NCBI GenBank assembly: GCA_050296935.1
Contig: JBNKRV010000108.1
Location: 1-56,262 of the forward strand
DNA length: 56,262 nt
Reading direction: 5' to 3'
Source: Saccharicrinis sp050296935
GTDB taxonomy: Bacteria; Bacteroidota; Bacteroidia; Bacteroidales; Marinilabiliaceae
A program made the translations under genes and the position numbers. The notes below the pieces were generated by a model that saw only the letters and a list, made by a program, of their open reading frames with translations, was not told the DNA's origin and made no database searches. Shown here one piece after another: positions 27,411-36,370 of this stretch. The number at the start of each line of letters is the position of its first letter. The stretch's first letter is position 1.

Positions 27411-28121
27411 ATGAATAAATTCGAAGCATTACAAAAATACATATACCAAAGAATTACCGGAAAAGTAAAACATCTGAAAAAAGGTGTTCGATGTAAAAAG
27501 AAATGGTATGGTTCTGATTATGGTGGTTTTTATCTACATCCTGATATTATAAATAGTCATTCAATTGTATATTCTTTTGGTATTGGTACCGATATTACAT
27601 TTGATAAGGCAATAATTGAAAATCATCAATGTCAGGTTTTCGGCTTTGACCCTACTCCCAAATCCATTGAGTGGGTAAAATCTCAATCACTGCCTGAGCT
27701 ATTCAATTTTAATGAATATGGAATTCATTCCCAATCGGGGAAACTAAGGTTTTACATGCCTCAAAATGAAAGTTTTGTTTCAGGAAGTGCTACTCAACAA
27801 AGCAATATTTCTACTGAAAACTTTATTGAAGTACCCATGAAATCACTTGGTGATATTATTAAGGAAAAGAAACATTCCCACATTGATGTATTAAAAATTG
27901 ACATTGAGGGCTCTGAATATGAATTAATTGATTCGTTACTGGAAACTGATGTGGTAATAAATCAAATCCTGATTGAGTTTCATGACCGTTATGTAACTGA
28001 TGGGAAAGAGAAAACAAAAAAGGTGATCAGAACCCTAAAGGAATATGGATTTGAAATTTTTGGTATATCCAATACTTTTGAGGAGATTTCTTTTATTAGA
28101 AAGGATATTCTGAGGAAGTAA
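27411..28121 (+). CDS. FkbM-family methyltransferase
   Basis: This 236-residue cytoplasmic protein has the SAM-binding fold of the FkbM family. SIVYSFGIGTDITFDKAI is motif I, VFGFDPTPKSIEWV holds the acidic ribose-binding residue, and HIDVLKIDIEGSEYELID is the hallmark DIEGSE motif. The basic N-terminus (about 1-40) is variable in the family. Members methylate hydroxyl groups on sugars or lipids of surface glycans or natural products; the substrate here is unknown. It has its own promoter region after the GH127 terminator and is convergent with fbp, so it is probably a single-gene unit. Confidence 0.88.
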   Translation: MNKFEALQKYIYQRITGKVKHLKKGVRCKKKWYGSDYGGFYLHPDIINSHSIVYSFGIGTDITFDKAIIENHQCQVFGFDPTPKSIEWVKSQSLPELFNFNEYGIHSQSGKLRFYMPQNESFVSGSATQQSNISTENFIEVPMKSLGDIIKEKKHSHIDVLKIDIEGSEYELIDSLLETDVVINQILIEFHDRYVTDGKEKTKKVIRTLKEYGFEIFGISNTFEEISFIRKDILRK

Positions 28122-28126
28122 AACTT

Positions 28127-28167
28127 GATATGCTTTTCTAAAGTTATCGGTTTTAGAAAAGCATATC
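28127..28167. terminator. Bidirectional terminator between fkbM-type gene and fbp
   Basis: GATATGCTTTTCTAAA and TTTTAGAAAAGCATATC make a long stem of about 16 bp in the short gap between two convergent stop codons. It can serve both transcripts. Confidence 0.75.
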
Positions 28168-28174
28168 TGTACAT

Positions 28175-30175
28175 TTACACTCTTTTTACGGTAACAATCC
28201 CCTTACGATAAGCATCCAGCAACCTATTTAAATTTTCAATCTGCTGTCGGATATTTGCACCTATATCTGTATCTCCAACTTTAATCCGCTTTGTTGCATG
28301 CTCAATCATAGAACGAGTTGACACTATATCTACTTCATCAATGATTGCTTTCTGTTTTGATTCAAAAGAGGTATGCTCAGCTAAAATCAGGCTATACGAA
28401 TCATAAATTAAAGTATAACCGGCAATTCCTGTTACTTTTTGATAAGGTTTAGACATTCCTCCATCGATCACAAAAAGCTTACCTCCTGCCTTAACAGGAC
28501 TCTCACCCTTTGCAACTTTAACCGGAACGTGTCCGTTTACAATATGTGATACTTCAGGATCCAGTCCGAATTCCTCCAGAATTTTACAGCTGGTATCCTT
28601 ATCATCTCTCAACTTGTAATAGGTATTACTTTCCTCTCGTTGCACTTCTTTATCGTTTAAAAAGTATCTCTCAAAGGTGGCCATCTTCTTTTTACCAAAC
28701 AGGGGTGAATTGGCACCGGACCACAAATACCACATATAATCCCTATCCTTGCTTATTCTTTCTTTATGTTCACGATTAAAATAAGCACGTCGGCATATCT
28801 GATCAAACTGATCACATAACGCTTTGCCCTTATACTTTTTACCATGTAAAGTAACCTCCGTAAAAGTACCATCTGCGTTAAGTGGAATACAACCATGGTA
28901 CAACAAGTTTGAATTGTAAGCCAAATATGTACTGCCTTTAGTGAACAAAGTTTTAATATGTCGCTGCAGCTTTTCACAATTTAAAAATGAAAACTGAAGT
29001 TTTTCAGCCAGCTTCATTTCCTCTCCGGTCAATTCATATGGATTTTCAGGATTAATCGTAGGAAAATTTTTATCATTCAATTCCAACTCCTTACCATCGA
29101 TAGTAACCGTTCCTTTTTCATAATTTATCTTGTCCAGAAGCAACCTATCATCCATTTCCATTTCCGGGTTCCGTCGAATAATTTCACCAGTCAGCTTCAT
29201 TTCAATAACCATAATGGCTTTATGCATTTTGCTAATTAGCTTAATATGGGTAGATCCTATATTTTCAGCAGGTGTATTAATCGGGATAAAAGGTTCACAC
29301 GAATCGCCTTTATAGGCTTTCATGGCGAAGGTGGCTAAAGGAAATAAATTGATTCCATATGCATCTTCCAGCGTATCCAGATTATTATAGCGAGCACTTA
29401 ATCGAATAACAGCAGCAATACTGGCACGTATTCCTGAAGCTGCAGCCATCCAGACAATATCGTGGTTTCCCCATTGAATATCTACAGAATGATGATGGTG
29501 AATAACATCCATAACCTTATCTGCATGCGGTCCGCGATCAAAAATATCTCCGATTATATGTAAACGATCAATTAACAAGCGTTGAATAAATTTGCTGATA
29601 GCAACAATAAAATGGTTGGCTCTGTCCACATCAATAATTGATTTTATAATACAATCGAAGTATTCCGCTTTTTTTGCATTGGGTTCATTCAATAACTCAT
29701 CAATTACATATGAAAAATCCGGAGGCATTGCTTTACGCACCTTTGAACGGGTATATTTATCTGCAGAAACACGTGCAACTTCAATCAACCTGCGAAGTGT
29801 AATGGCATACCAGTTTTCAAGATCCTCCTCATTTTTTGTGATAATTTCAAGTTTCTCTTCAGGATAGTATATCAGAGTGGCTAACTGATTTTTTGTTTTT
29901 TCACTTAAGGTATATTGATACACCGCATCGATCTTCTTACGCACCATTCCTGATGCATTCCTCAATACATGACTGAAGGTTTCATATTCTCCATGAATAT
30001 CCGTAAGAAAATGCTCTGTTCCTTTAGGTAAATTTAATATGGATTCGAGGTTTATTATTTCAGTACATGCAGCCTGAACTGTTGGAAATTTATCTGCAAG
30101 AAGATTCAGGTATCTTAATTCATCTTTACTATAATTGTTTTTTAACAATTCTCCCTTTTCGTAATCTAAAACCAT
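28175..30175 (-). CDS. fbp: Fructose-1,6-bisphosphatase, class III
   Basis: This 666-residue cytoplasmic enzyme hydrolyses fructose 1,6-bisphosphate to fructose 6-phosphate in gluconeogenesis. It is the large class III type, a metallophosphatase unrelated to the E. coli Fbp. The metal motifs are HFLTDIHGEYETF, IGDIFDRGPHADKVM and IQWGNHDIVWMAA, with later His residues in IVNGHVPVK. Length and order match the Firmicutes and Bacteroides enzymes (about 640-670). It ends at a terminator shared with the convergent fkbM-type gene. An R2-derived hairpin lies 36 bases before its ATG and would be in the promoter or 5' leader. It follows the transaldolase gene on the same strand after 379 bases and a terminator, so it is a separate unit. 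Confidence 0.95.
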   Translation of the reverse strand: MVLDYEKGELLKNNYSKDELRYLNLLADKFPTVQAACTEIINLESILNLPKGTEHFLTDIHGEYETFSHVLRNASGMVRKKIDAVYQYTLSEKTKNQLATLIYYPEEKLEIITKNEEDLENWYAITLRRLIEVARVSADKYTRSKVRKAMPPDFSYVIDELLNEPNAKKAEYFDCIIKSIIDVDRANHFIVAISKFIQRLLIDRLHIIGDIFDRGPHADKVMDVIHHHHSVDIQWGNHDIVWMAAASGIRASIAAVIRLSARYNNLDTLEDAYGINLFPLATFAMKAYKGDSCEPFIPINTPAENIGSTHIKLISKMHKAIMVIEMKLTGEIIRRNPEMEMDDRLLLDKINYEKGTVTIDGKELELNDKNFPTINPENPYELTGEEMKLAEKLQFSFLNCEKLQRHIKTLFTKGSTYLAYNSNLLYHGCIPLNADGTFTEVTLHGKKYKGKALCDQFDQICRRAYFNREHKERISKDRDYMWYLWSGANSPLFGKKKMATFERYFLNDKEVQREESNTYYKLRDDKDTSCKILEEFGLDPEVSHIVNGHVPVKVAKGESPVKAGGKLFVIDGGMSKPYQKVTGIAGYTLIYDSYSLILAEHTSFESKQKAIIDEVDIVSTRSMIEHATKRIKVGDTDIGANIRQQIENLNRLLDAYRKGIVTVKRV

Positions 30176-30210
30176 ATTATTACTTTGTATATATATTTAG
30201 TTATAAATAG

Positions 30211-30253
30211 AGTTCGTCTATAAAGTCCAAACACCCGACTTTATGGACAGGCA
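30211..30253. repeat. R2 repeat, deleted form (hairpin)
   Basis: GTCTATAAAGTC-CAAACACCC-GACTTTATGGAC is a 12-bp stem with one mismatch and a 9-base loop. It keeps both ends of the R2 element (GTTCG on the left, AGGCAC on the right) and lacks about 95 bp of interior. It lies in the fbp 5' region. The remaining sequence to 30510 shows no gene. Confidence 0.8.
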
Positions 30254-30510
30254 CTGAGTAGTACCTCAAAAAAATACAGAGGTTTCTCTCTGGCATTAAA
30301 TACAAGATAGTTTAATCCGGTGTTTTATTCAACTAAACGATAAATTATCCCGAAACTCCAGCTATTCATTGTAAAATAAAAACTCAAAATGAAGTTTTCT
30401 TAGCTGCCACCTGAGTTTTCGTGCAAATACGAAATATGGAAGGCATTGATTAACAATACAAAGATTTACCGGTTTGATTATTTTTTTGAATTCTGATTGA
30501 TAGCAATAAA

Positions 30511-30546
30511 AAAGGCGCTAAATTCTGTTTTAATCTAACACCTTTT
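30511..30546 (-). terminator. Terminator after the transaldolase gene
   Basis: On the minus strand GGTGTTAGATT pairs with AATTTAGCGCC (G-U pairs allowed) around a short loop and is followed by TTTTTTATT, 9 bases after the transaldolase stop. Confidence 0.75.
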
Positions 30547-30554
30547 TGTTCACT

Positions 30555-31220
30555 TTAAAATTCAATATCATATAAGCCTTCGGCATCTTTTTCAAACCAT
30601 TCAACGCTCATATCTGTCATTGGATGACTTCTTAACCGTTCAAGAATCTCGAAGTTTATTGTAGCAGCCTGACTCCTCATCATACTTACTCTATGAACCT
30701 GATCAACAGTTTTAAAACTTGCTGCCAATACGCCGGTATCTAATCCATATTGCTCAATATTATCAACAATATTACCTACTACCTCAATTCCATGAGAGGA
30801 AATATTATCTAATCGATTAACATACGGAGCCACCCAATCAGCACCACAGCGTGCAGCAACAAGCGCTTGTTGTTGTGTGAAAATTGCTGTAGCCGTTACA
30901 TTAACACCCTGCTTTTTGATCATTGTCATTGCCTTATACCCTTCTTCTGTTACTGGTATTTTTGCAAAATAATTATCACCTAACGAATATTTTTCTTTAT
31001 AGGCAATAGCTTCTCTCAACATATCATCAGCCTTATTACTGATCATTTGTACATGTAACATTTTATCCCCGACTAATTCTACCAGTTCTGGTAAAATCTT
31101 CGACATGGGCTTTTTTTCAGCAGCAATAATAGTAGGATTCGTTGTAACTCCTTCAATCGGGAAATAGTAAAACAGCTTTTTTAATTCATCAACATTGGCT
31201 GTATCAGCTAAATAAATCAT
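30555..31220 (-). CDS. Transaldolase / fructose-6-phosphate aldolase-like protein
   Basis: This 221-residue protein is of the small transaldolase group (TalC/FSA type). It begins MIYLADTANVDELKKLF. The Schiff-base Lys lies in NYFAKIPVTEEG, and GVTTNPTIIAAEKKP and NVTATAIFTQQQALVAA are standard. Family members either transfer dihydroxyacetone or split fructose 6-phosphate into dihydroxyacetone and glyceraldehyde 3-phosphate. Sequence alone does not separate these activities. It is the last gene of the SDR-HAD-dehydrogenase series and is followed by a terminator. Its place beside a ketose-phosphate reductase-like gene suggests cleavage of a ketose phosphate made by the cluster. Confidence 0.9.
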   Translation of the reverse strand: MIYLADTANVDELKKLFYYFPIEGVTTNPTIIAAEKKPMSKILPELVELVGDKMLHVQMISNKADDMLREAIAYKEKYSLGDNYFAKIPVTEEGYKAMTMIKKQGVNVTATAIFTQQQALVAARCGADWVAPYVNRLDNISSHGIEVVGNIVDNIEQYGLDTGVLAASFKTVDQVHRVSMMRSQAATINFEILERLRSHPMTDMSVEWFEKDAEGLYDIEF

Positions 31221-31357
31221 TATTAAACTTTTAAAATTATTATTTATTTATTAACCGCAAGATATGAAGTATTAAGAAATATCTCTTAAAGATTATCTCT
31301 GATTCATACAAAATTAACTTTAAGTATCTATTATCATCCTATAATTAACAACTACCA

Positions 31358-32638
31358 TTAATAATTTAATGCTCCTGCATTAGCTAACAACAGCTCCTCT
31401 GCTTCTACACTCCAAAGACCTTTATTTTTATCACAAACATCAGCCAGCAGATTATAAACAGCAGATTTTTTTCCTATTTCTCTAAAATCTGATATCGGGG
31501 TTAATGGCATCTCTATATGATTATAGATTAATTTTTTTCCTCCCGGAATGTCAGGTAAATTCAAGGTGGCATCAATTACTGCATTCAGGCCTCCAATATG
31601 AGTAACTAAACCAGCTGGGTCCAGACCTTTCGCCATCACCTCCAAAGCTTCCTTCATATCATCGGTATTTCCACCACTGGTACCTACAACATGAGTGTAT
31701 GCATAATGCACGTTATAAAAATTCATAGTAGCCTTAAACTCAGAGTTTGACGGTCCTGCGAAAAAATTCAGACAACCATCAAATCCCAAAATGGCATCAG
31801 CCTGCTCAATAACCGGTGCTACCGGAGCAAATACAAAAACATCATTATAACCGTTATCACCTGATATACCTTTTAATCCGGCAACGGCATCATCCATTGT
31901 TCCAGTATTTACATATCTTAAATCAATGCCTCTGGAAGCTGCAAATTCAACTGTGTATAATGAAGATGCGCGATCTAAACGAGATTGATCAATATCAGTA
32001 ACAACTAATAGTGACGGTTTTCTATCTTCACGATGTAAAACATAATTAATAGCTGCCAGTCCCATGGGTCCCACACCTGCTAAAAGAGCCATTTTACCAC
32101 CATCAACAATCTCCATATTATGGATATAAGAACCCGGAGTTGTATGATAATTAGCATGAATTGCTCCTATTACACATGAAAGTGGTTCTGATAATGAAGC
32201 AGGATAAAACCCTTCACCTTTGTATGGTAAAAGACAACCTAATTCCATCACTTCATTGGGAATAATGACATACGTTGCATCTCCTCCAATATGATGATAG
32301 GAATACCCGGGAGCACTCAATACTCCAACCGGGCCATCTTTGTAGTTTAATGCCGGTTGAATAGAAAATTTATCACCTGCTTTAAATTCAGACTGCCATT
32401 TTGAACCTATTTCAACCAACTCGCCAGCAAACTCGTGACCAATGATAATTGGATTTTCTTTTACATCATCAGGAATCCTTTTGTGATCCGTTCCCTGATT
32501 GGATGCTTTATAAGAAGACATACAAAGACTATCGCATATTACTTTAGCCAAAATCTCATTGTCCTTTATTGCCGGAAGCTCAAATTCTTCTAATCTAAGA
32601 TCAGCTTTACCATATAATCGTACTGCTTTTGTTTTCAT
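31358..32638 (-). CDS. L-sorbose-1-phosphate reductase-like zinc dehydrogenase
   Basis: This 426-residue medium-chain dehydrogenase/reductase closely resembles, in order of motifs, SorE of Klebsiella-type sorbose operons. The start is TKAVRLYGKADLRLEEFELP. Further matches are CDSLCMSSYKASNQG with the catalytic zinc Cys, HEFAGELVEIGSKWQ, SLSEPLSCVIGA, the Rossmann segment AGVGPMGLAAINYVL, and the late HVVGTSGGNTDDM. SorE reduces L-sorbose 1-phosphate to D-glucitol 6-phosphate. No sorbose PTS or SorR is present here, so the substrate may be another ketose phosphate. The gap of 306 bases upstream contains the R3 palindromic element; the transaldolase follows after 137 bases. Confidence 0.85.
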   Translation of the reverse strand: MKTKAVRLYGKADLRLEEFELPAIKDNEILAKVICDSLCMSSYKASNQGTDHKRIPDDVKENPIIIGHEFAGELVEIGSKWQSEFKAGDKFSIQPALNYKDGPVGVLSAPGYSYHHIGGDATYVIIPNEVMELGCLLPYKGEGFYPASLSEPLSCVIGAIHANYHTTPGSYIHNMEIVDGGKMALLAGVGPMGLAAINYVLHREDRKPSLLVVTDIDQSRLDRASSLYTVEFAASRGIDLRYVNTGTMDDAVAGLKGISGDNGYNDVFVFAPVAPVIEQADAILGFDGCLNFFAGPSNSEFKATMNFYNVHYAYTHVVGTSGGNTDDMKEALEVMAKGLDPAGLVTHIGGLNAVIDATLNLPDIPGGKKLIYNHIEMPLTPISDFREIGKKSAVYNLLADVCDKNKGLWSVEAEELLLANAGALNY

Positions 32639-32678
32639 ATACTCTTTATTTTATATCAAGATGCAAGTATCAAGTAAC

Positions 32679-32778
32679 ACCGATTAAAATTCAAAATGCT
32701 ACTTCTAGTTCACTACGTTCCTAAAGTAGCTTGAATTTACCTCGGCATTTTACCAGCGCATTTATAGTTTTAATTGGT
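32679..32778. repeat. R3 palindromic element before the SorE-like gene
   Basis: This stretch of about 100 bp is bounded by ACCGATTAAAA and TTTTAATTGGT (one mismatch). It contains a strong stem, AATTCAA/TTGAATT plus GCTACTT/AAGTAGC, with a loop at 32705-32723. The layout recalls R1 (nested palindromes, ends with CGATTAAAAT) but the core differs. It is a single copy in this window. The rest of the gap (to 32944) contains a weak half-match to the AraR pattern (TAGTA-GTTAA-TACTT near 32851) that I do not trust. Confidence 0.55.
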
Positions 32779-32944
32779 ATAACAAGATAATAAACGTAAA
32801 GGAAAGATAACTTTTTGATCAATTATCTCTCAATAAGTTATAGAACCTTTAGTAGTTAATACTTAATCATGATAATTTCATGTTTCAAAAAAATAGTAAA
32901 CATCTGATAACCAACTCTGATTCATTAATCTGGCGAAATCAGTT

Positions 32945-33622
32945 TTATATTACAGCCTCTACATTTAAATAATCTATTATTTCTTGAGGTTGATCTACCA
33001 AAGTAATATTATTCCCTTCTAACTCTGGATTTCCATATCCCCAATTAACGCCCATTGGTATCATACCTGCAGCTTTGGCCGTTTGTATATCAACCACAGA
33101 ATCACCAACAAAAAGAATATTCTCAGGAGTTGTATTTATTTGTTTCGCAAAATGAAGAGCTCCTGCAGAATCCGGTTTATGAGGAAAATGATTTGTATGA
33201 CCAATCACATTAGCAAATGTCCATCTTTTAAAATAGATATTAATTATTGTATCCGTCAGAGATTGAGGTTTATTAGTAATTATTGCCATAGGAATACCTG
33301 CATTTGTCAGCCTGTCTAACAACTCATCCATTTGCGGAAATAACTTACTCTTCACATCAATATTGCTTCGATAGTATTGTTCATACTTAGTTAAATATAT
33401 ACCAATATCCTCACCTCGTACTTCCGGTGGCAATGATGCTTCCACTAAAATTCTGGCTCCATTACCTATCCATCTGATATACTCGCTAATAGTATGTATT
33501 GGGAAACCAAAATCATTTAACATCATATTATTCGCTTCTGCAATATCCTCAATAGTATCTATAAGCGTTCCATCTAAATCAAAAATAACCGCTTTAATTT
33601 CCATACCCTCCATATTAAACAT
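32945..33622 (-). CDS. HAD-family phosphatase (phosphoglycolate phosphatase-like)
   Basis: This 225-residue cytoplasmic phosphatase has the Asp nucleophile in VIFDLDGTLIDT (motif I), the Thr in MAIITNKPQSL (motif II), the Lys in FPHKPDSAG (motif III) and the acidic pair in ILFVGDSVVDIQTA (motif IV). The helical cap between motifs I and II is of the beta-phosphoglucomutase/phosphoglycolate phosphatase type. The start may be the ATG at 33604 (MEIKAVIF), which gives the more usual length. It lies 58 bases after the SDR gene on the same strand and likely dephosphorylates a sugar phosphate or a damaged intermediate of the same pathway. Confidence 0.9.
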   Translation of the reverse strand: MFNMEGMEIKAVIFDLDGTLIDTIEDIAEANNMMLNDFGFPIHTISEYIRWIGNGARILVEASLPPEVRGEDIGIYLTKYEQYYRSNIDVKSKLFPQMDELLDRLTNAGIPMAIITNKPQSLTDTIINIYFKRWTFANVIGHTNHFPHKPDSAGALHFAKQINTTPENILFVGDSVVDIQTAKAAGMIPMGVNWGYGNPELEGNNITLVDQPQEIIDYLNVEAVI

Positions 33623-33679
33623 TTATATTATCCAGCCTGATGTATTCATAAATAATTCAGACTAGCGCAGTATATTATT

Positions 33680-34819
33680 CTAATTCAACATTTCCTGTCC
33701 TCCTGTTACCGGAATAGCCTGACCGGTTTCATATTCCTGTTCCATCACATAAAAAACAGCTCTCATAACATCAATTACTGTACACCCACGACCTGCTGGC
33801 ACCTGAGCCTCGTAAAATGCCTTCACATCATCAATTGATTTGGCTCCTTTTACTTTACCGGCCTTTAGATATTGAACAAATAATCCCTTTTCCGGATCGC
33901 TCCAAAGAGGTCCGTCAAAGAAGTTACCCGGACATATAGAATTTACTTTGACTCTTGAAGGCATTAATTCCAACGCGAAAGATTGAGTTAAACCAATTCC
34001 TCCGAATTTACCACCTGCATATGCAAAGTTTCTATTACTTCCTTTTAGTCCGGATTTTGAGTTGATTTGAATGATATCTGCAAAATAGCCAGTTTTATAT
34101 GCGGTTTGCAGTTTTAAAACCGGAGAAGCATACTTGGCACAATTAAAGTACCCTGTATAATTAACCTTAGTCATAAACTCAAAATCTTCAGGAGACATCT
34201 CCTCTAATCCACCGGCTCTTAACACACCCGCATTGGAGATAAATACATCAAATCCACCAAATTCACATACCGTTTGAAAAATCAGATTTTCAACAGATAC
34301 GGGGTCGGAAACATCAACTTTAACAAATATGGCTTTATTCGATCCTGCTTTCTTATTTAATTCATCAGCATATTCCAGCCCTTTTTGTTCATTTAAATCT
34401 GCAATTACTACATTACCGCCATCTTTAATAAAACACTCAACCAATCCACCACCGAATCCCTGAGCCCCACCGGTTATGATAGCCGTTTTTCCTTCAGCCC
34501 GTCCTTGATTAGTTTTTTCCGGATCAATAGTTTTTTGTGACAGTAAACAATCAATTTTATAGGGTGATTCTGCAACAACTGCCACTCCCAGACCTTTAAA
34601 ATTTATGATTTCAGGTAATTGTCCATTTGCCGCTTTGTATGCACTAACAACTTCTTTAATATGAACCAATACATCTTGATCTCCTCCCTCAATATCAATC
34701 TCAACCTGTGCTTCAGTCACCTCGATATCTTCGGATATTTTTGCCACTTTTATTTTATCTTCTGATAGCATCATCCTTAGTGCAGGAAGGATTTTTACCA
34801 CTTTTTTATCTATTGCCAT
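33680..34819 (-). CDS. SDR oxidoreductase with vestigial aldolase-like N-terminus
   Basis: The 379-residue protein has a C-terminal short-chain dehydrogenase (about 120-379) with NAD motif TAIITGGAQGFGGGLVE, then FISNAGVLRAGG, catalytic Ser in IIQINSKSGLKG, YAGGK as the Y-x3-K pair, and VNSICPGNFFDG. The first 110 residues are not part of an ordinary SDR. They include EIINFKGLGVAVVAES, which resembles the end of the class II aldolase half of bifunctional rhamnulose-1-phosphate aldolase/dehydrogenases, so this may be a shortened relative of such a fusion. The likely role is oxidation or reduction of a polyol or ketose phosphate, complementary to the SorE-like enzyme. It lies 56 bases after the PHP gene. 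Confidence 0.85.
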   Translation of the reverse strand: MAIDKKVVKILPALRMMLSEDKIKVAKISEDIEVTEAQVEIDIEGGDQDVLVHIKEVVSAYKAANGQLPEIINFKGLGVAVVAESPYKIDCLLSQKTIDPEKTNQGRAEGKTAIITGGAQGFGGGLVECFIKDGGNVVIADLNEQKGLEYADELNKKAGSNKAIFVKVDVSDPVSVENLIFQTVCEFGGFDVFISNAGVLRAGGLEEMSPEDFEFMTKVNYTGYFNCAKYASPVLKLQTAYKTGYFADIIQINSKSGLKGSNRNFAYAGGKFGGIGLTQSFALELMPSRVKVNSICPGNFFDGPLWSDPEKGLFVQYLKAGKVKGAKSIDDVKAFYEAQVPAGRGCTVIDVMRAVFYVMEQEYETGQAIPVTGGQEMLN

Positions 34820-34875
34820 TTTTATCTATCCTTAATTCGTTGAATCAAATAATTTGTAAACCACTTTATATTTTG

Positions 34876-36093
34876 CTATGCAATAAAATTACTAATTACA
34901 GAATGTCCTAATTCTACAAATGGCTGCAGGCTTTTACCATTTCGTGCCCCTTCCTTATCAACAAAACCTGTCTCACCTTTAGAAACTAAATATTGATGAG
35001 CAGCAACCACACAGGCTCCTTTGTATGACAATTCCTTCATTTCATTATCTAAATCCACATGACCACGGGTTTCAACTGTTAATGGGATCATTTCCGGTGT
35101 ATTGTGCTCCGTTCCAAATGTTACGAGTATCTCATTTTCCCAAAAGAACTGCGCATATTCCTTTAATAGTTGCAGATCGTTTCTGTTAGGAATAAATTCT
35201 ATAGAATACACGCCTCTGTTTTTCAATTCCGCTAACAACGATTCTTTATCCTGCTCAAAATCAGTATACTCTCCTTTTGCATTATCTGCTAATAAGGGAT
35301 AAGTAGGAATACCACCGGCGTTAAGTATAATGGATTGAATTTCGCTGACACTTAAAAAAGCTTTGGGATCTTCTTCTACAAAAGCCCTTCCTCCTGCTTT
35401 TAGCAGCATACCTCTAATTTCATTTTCAACTGCTGAAATATCATCTGAATTTGCCGAAGAAGCTTTACCTGAATACATTCTTTCAAAAAACACTTTTCGT
35501 TCTTCATCAGATTGGTATTTATCGTATACTTTAACTCTTATAATTTTTGCTATGTGTCGCTCACGAACCTGATCAACAGCATATTTTTCAAAAATTTCTT
35601 TCATTGAGATTTCAATGTCAGATTCCATTTCCTTTAAAATAGCATTCACCTTATCTACCATCGCTTCAACTTGCTTTAAAGTTTCTGCCTTTACTCTGTT
35701 AAGTAATGATGCATAGGGTTCGTCCAATTGGGGAGGAAAACACAACCCCTTTCCCGAAAAATAAGTTCTTCCGGGATTACCCGGATCATTCACCTTTAAA
35801 CCTTTTTGCTGATCATTTACATTTAATCCTATAAATTCAATATTGAACAGAGGATAAACCTTGTTCTTCTGAGCCAAATCATTAAATTCGTGATAACCAT
35901 CGGTTGTGTAGAAATCATTAATCCCCAATACCTTTATATTTTCATTTTTTGCTAATTGAAATATTTCCGGAATATCATTAAATGCACTAAAAGAATATGG
36001 AGTATGGATATGACCGTTTACCTCATGTATTTGGATATTTTTGAGATTGTTATTTAGGTCTGATTTATCGGGGAGTATAGATAGATTTTTCAT
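34876..36093 (-). CDS. PHP-domain protein, probable metal-dependent hydrolase
   Basis: This 405-residue cytoplasmic protein has a PHP-type motif I, NGHIHTPYSFSAF (HxH), at residues 30-42. It then has a noncanonical motif II (LGINDFYTTDGYHEF instead of TDH), FNIEFIGLN with the usual metal-binding Glu, and late motif FGTEHNTPEM with a His. A helical insertion of about 150 residues (from ASLLNRVKAETLKQVEAMVD) splits the barrel. PHP proteins remove phosphate or cleave amide/ester bonds with metal ions; the substrate here is unknown. It is the first gene of the SDR-HAD series, preceded by an R2 repeat and separated from the E1 gene by a terminator, so it probably has its own promoter. Confidence 0.75.
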   Translation of the reverse strand: MKNLSILPDKSDLNNNLKNIQIHEVNGHIHTPYSFSAFNDIPEIFQLAKNENIKVLGINDFYTTDGYHEFNDLAQKNKVYPLFNIEFIGLNVNDQQKGLKVNDPGNPGRTYFSGKGLCFPPQLDEPYASLLNRVKAETLKQVEAMVDKVNAILKEMESDIEISMKEIFEKYAVDQVRERHIAKIIRVKVYDKYQSDEERKVFFERMYSGKASSANSDDISAVENEIRGMLLKAGGRAFVEEDPKAFLSVSEIQSIILNAGGIPTYPLLADNAKGEYTDFEQDKESLLAELKNRGVYSIEFIPNRNDLQLLKEYAQFFWENEILVTFGTEHNTPEMIPLTVETRGHVDLDNEMKELSYKGACVVAAHQYLVSKGETGFVDKEGARNGKSLQPFVELGHSVISNFIA

Positions 36094-36147
36094 GATTTTT
36101 CAATTAGTAATTGGAGCGATGTAGAAGCTCCATTTTGTTATTAATTA

Positions 36148-36288
36148 GTGCCTGTCCATAAAGTCGGGTGTTTGGAGTATAAAGTTTAAATACAAGGCGT
36201 GTGAAAAATTCAAACCGCAGTATACTAATGTATATGAGAATTTGGATTTTGAGCAACAACGCAGTAGCTGGACTTTATAAACGAACAC
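36148..36288. repeat. R2 repeat, long copy (inverted)
   Basis: This copy starts GTGCCTGTCCATAAAGTCGG and ends GGACTTTATAAACGAACAC. It is the reverse complement of 9111-9249 with scattered differences, mostly in the middle. It lies in the promoter region of the PHP gene. The overlapping plus-strand open frame (36201-36461) is not a gene. Confidence 0.85.
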
Positions 36289-36324
36289 AAATTAATTACT
36301 TTATGTTGAGAAATTACTATATAA

Positions 36325-36359
36325 AAGTTCAGATGCTCGCATTTGAAACATCTGAACTT
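36325..36359 (-). terminator. Terminator after the E1 gene
   Basis: On the minus strand AAGTTCAGATG and CATCTGAACTT form an 11-bp stem followed by TTATAT, 12 bases after the E1 stop. It ends the E2-E3-E1 transcript. Confidence 0.7.
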
Positions 36360-36370
36360 CTGGTTGATAA

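Noticed and set aside
4679..31220. A link between the phytase and the SorE/transaldolase block as one inositol pathway
   Set aside because: No inositol dehydrogenase or IolE/IolC-like gene is present, and the two blocks are 22 kb apart with different operators.
32847..32861. AraR-like TAGTA-GTTAA-TACTT before the SorE-like gene
   Set aside because: It is asymmetric in its last base, lacks the flanking AT symmetry, and lies about 210 bases from the gene. Chance is likely in AT-rich DNA.
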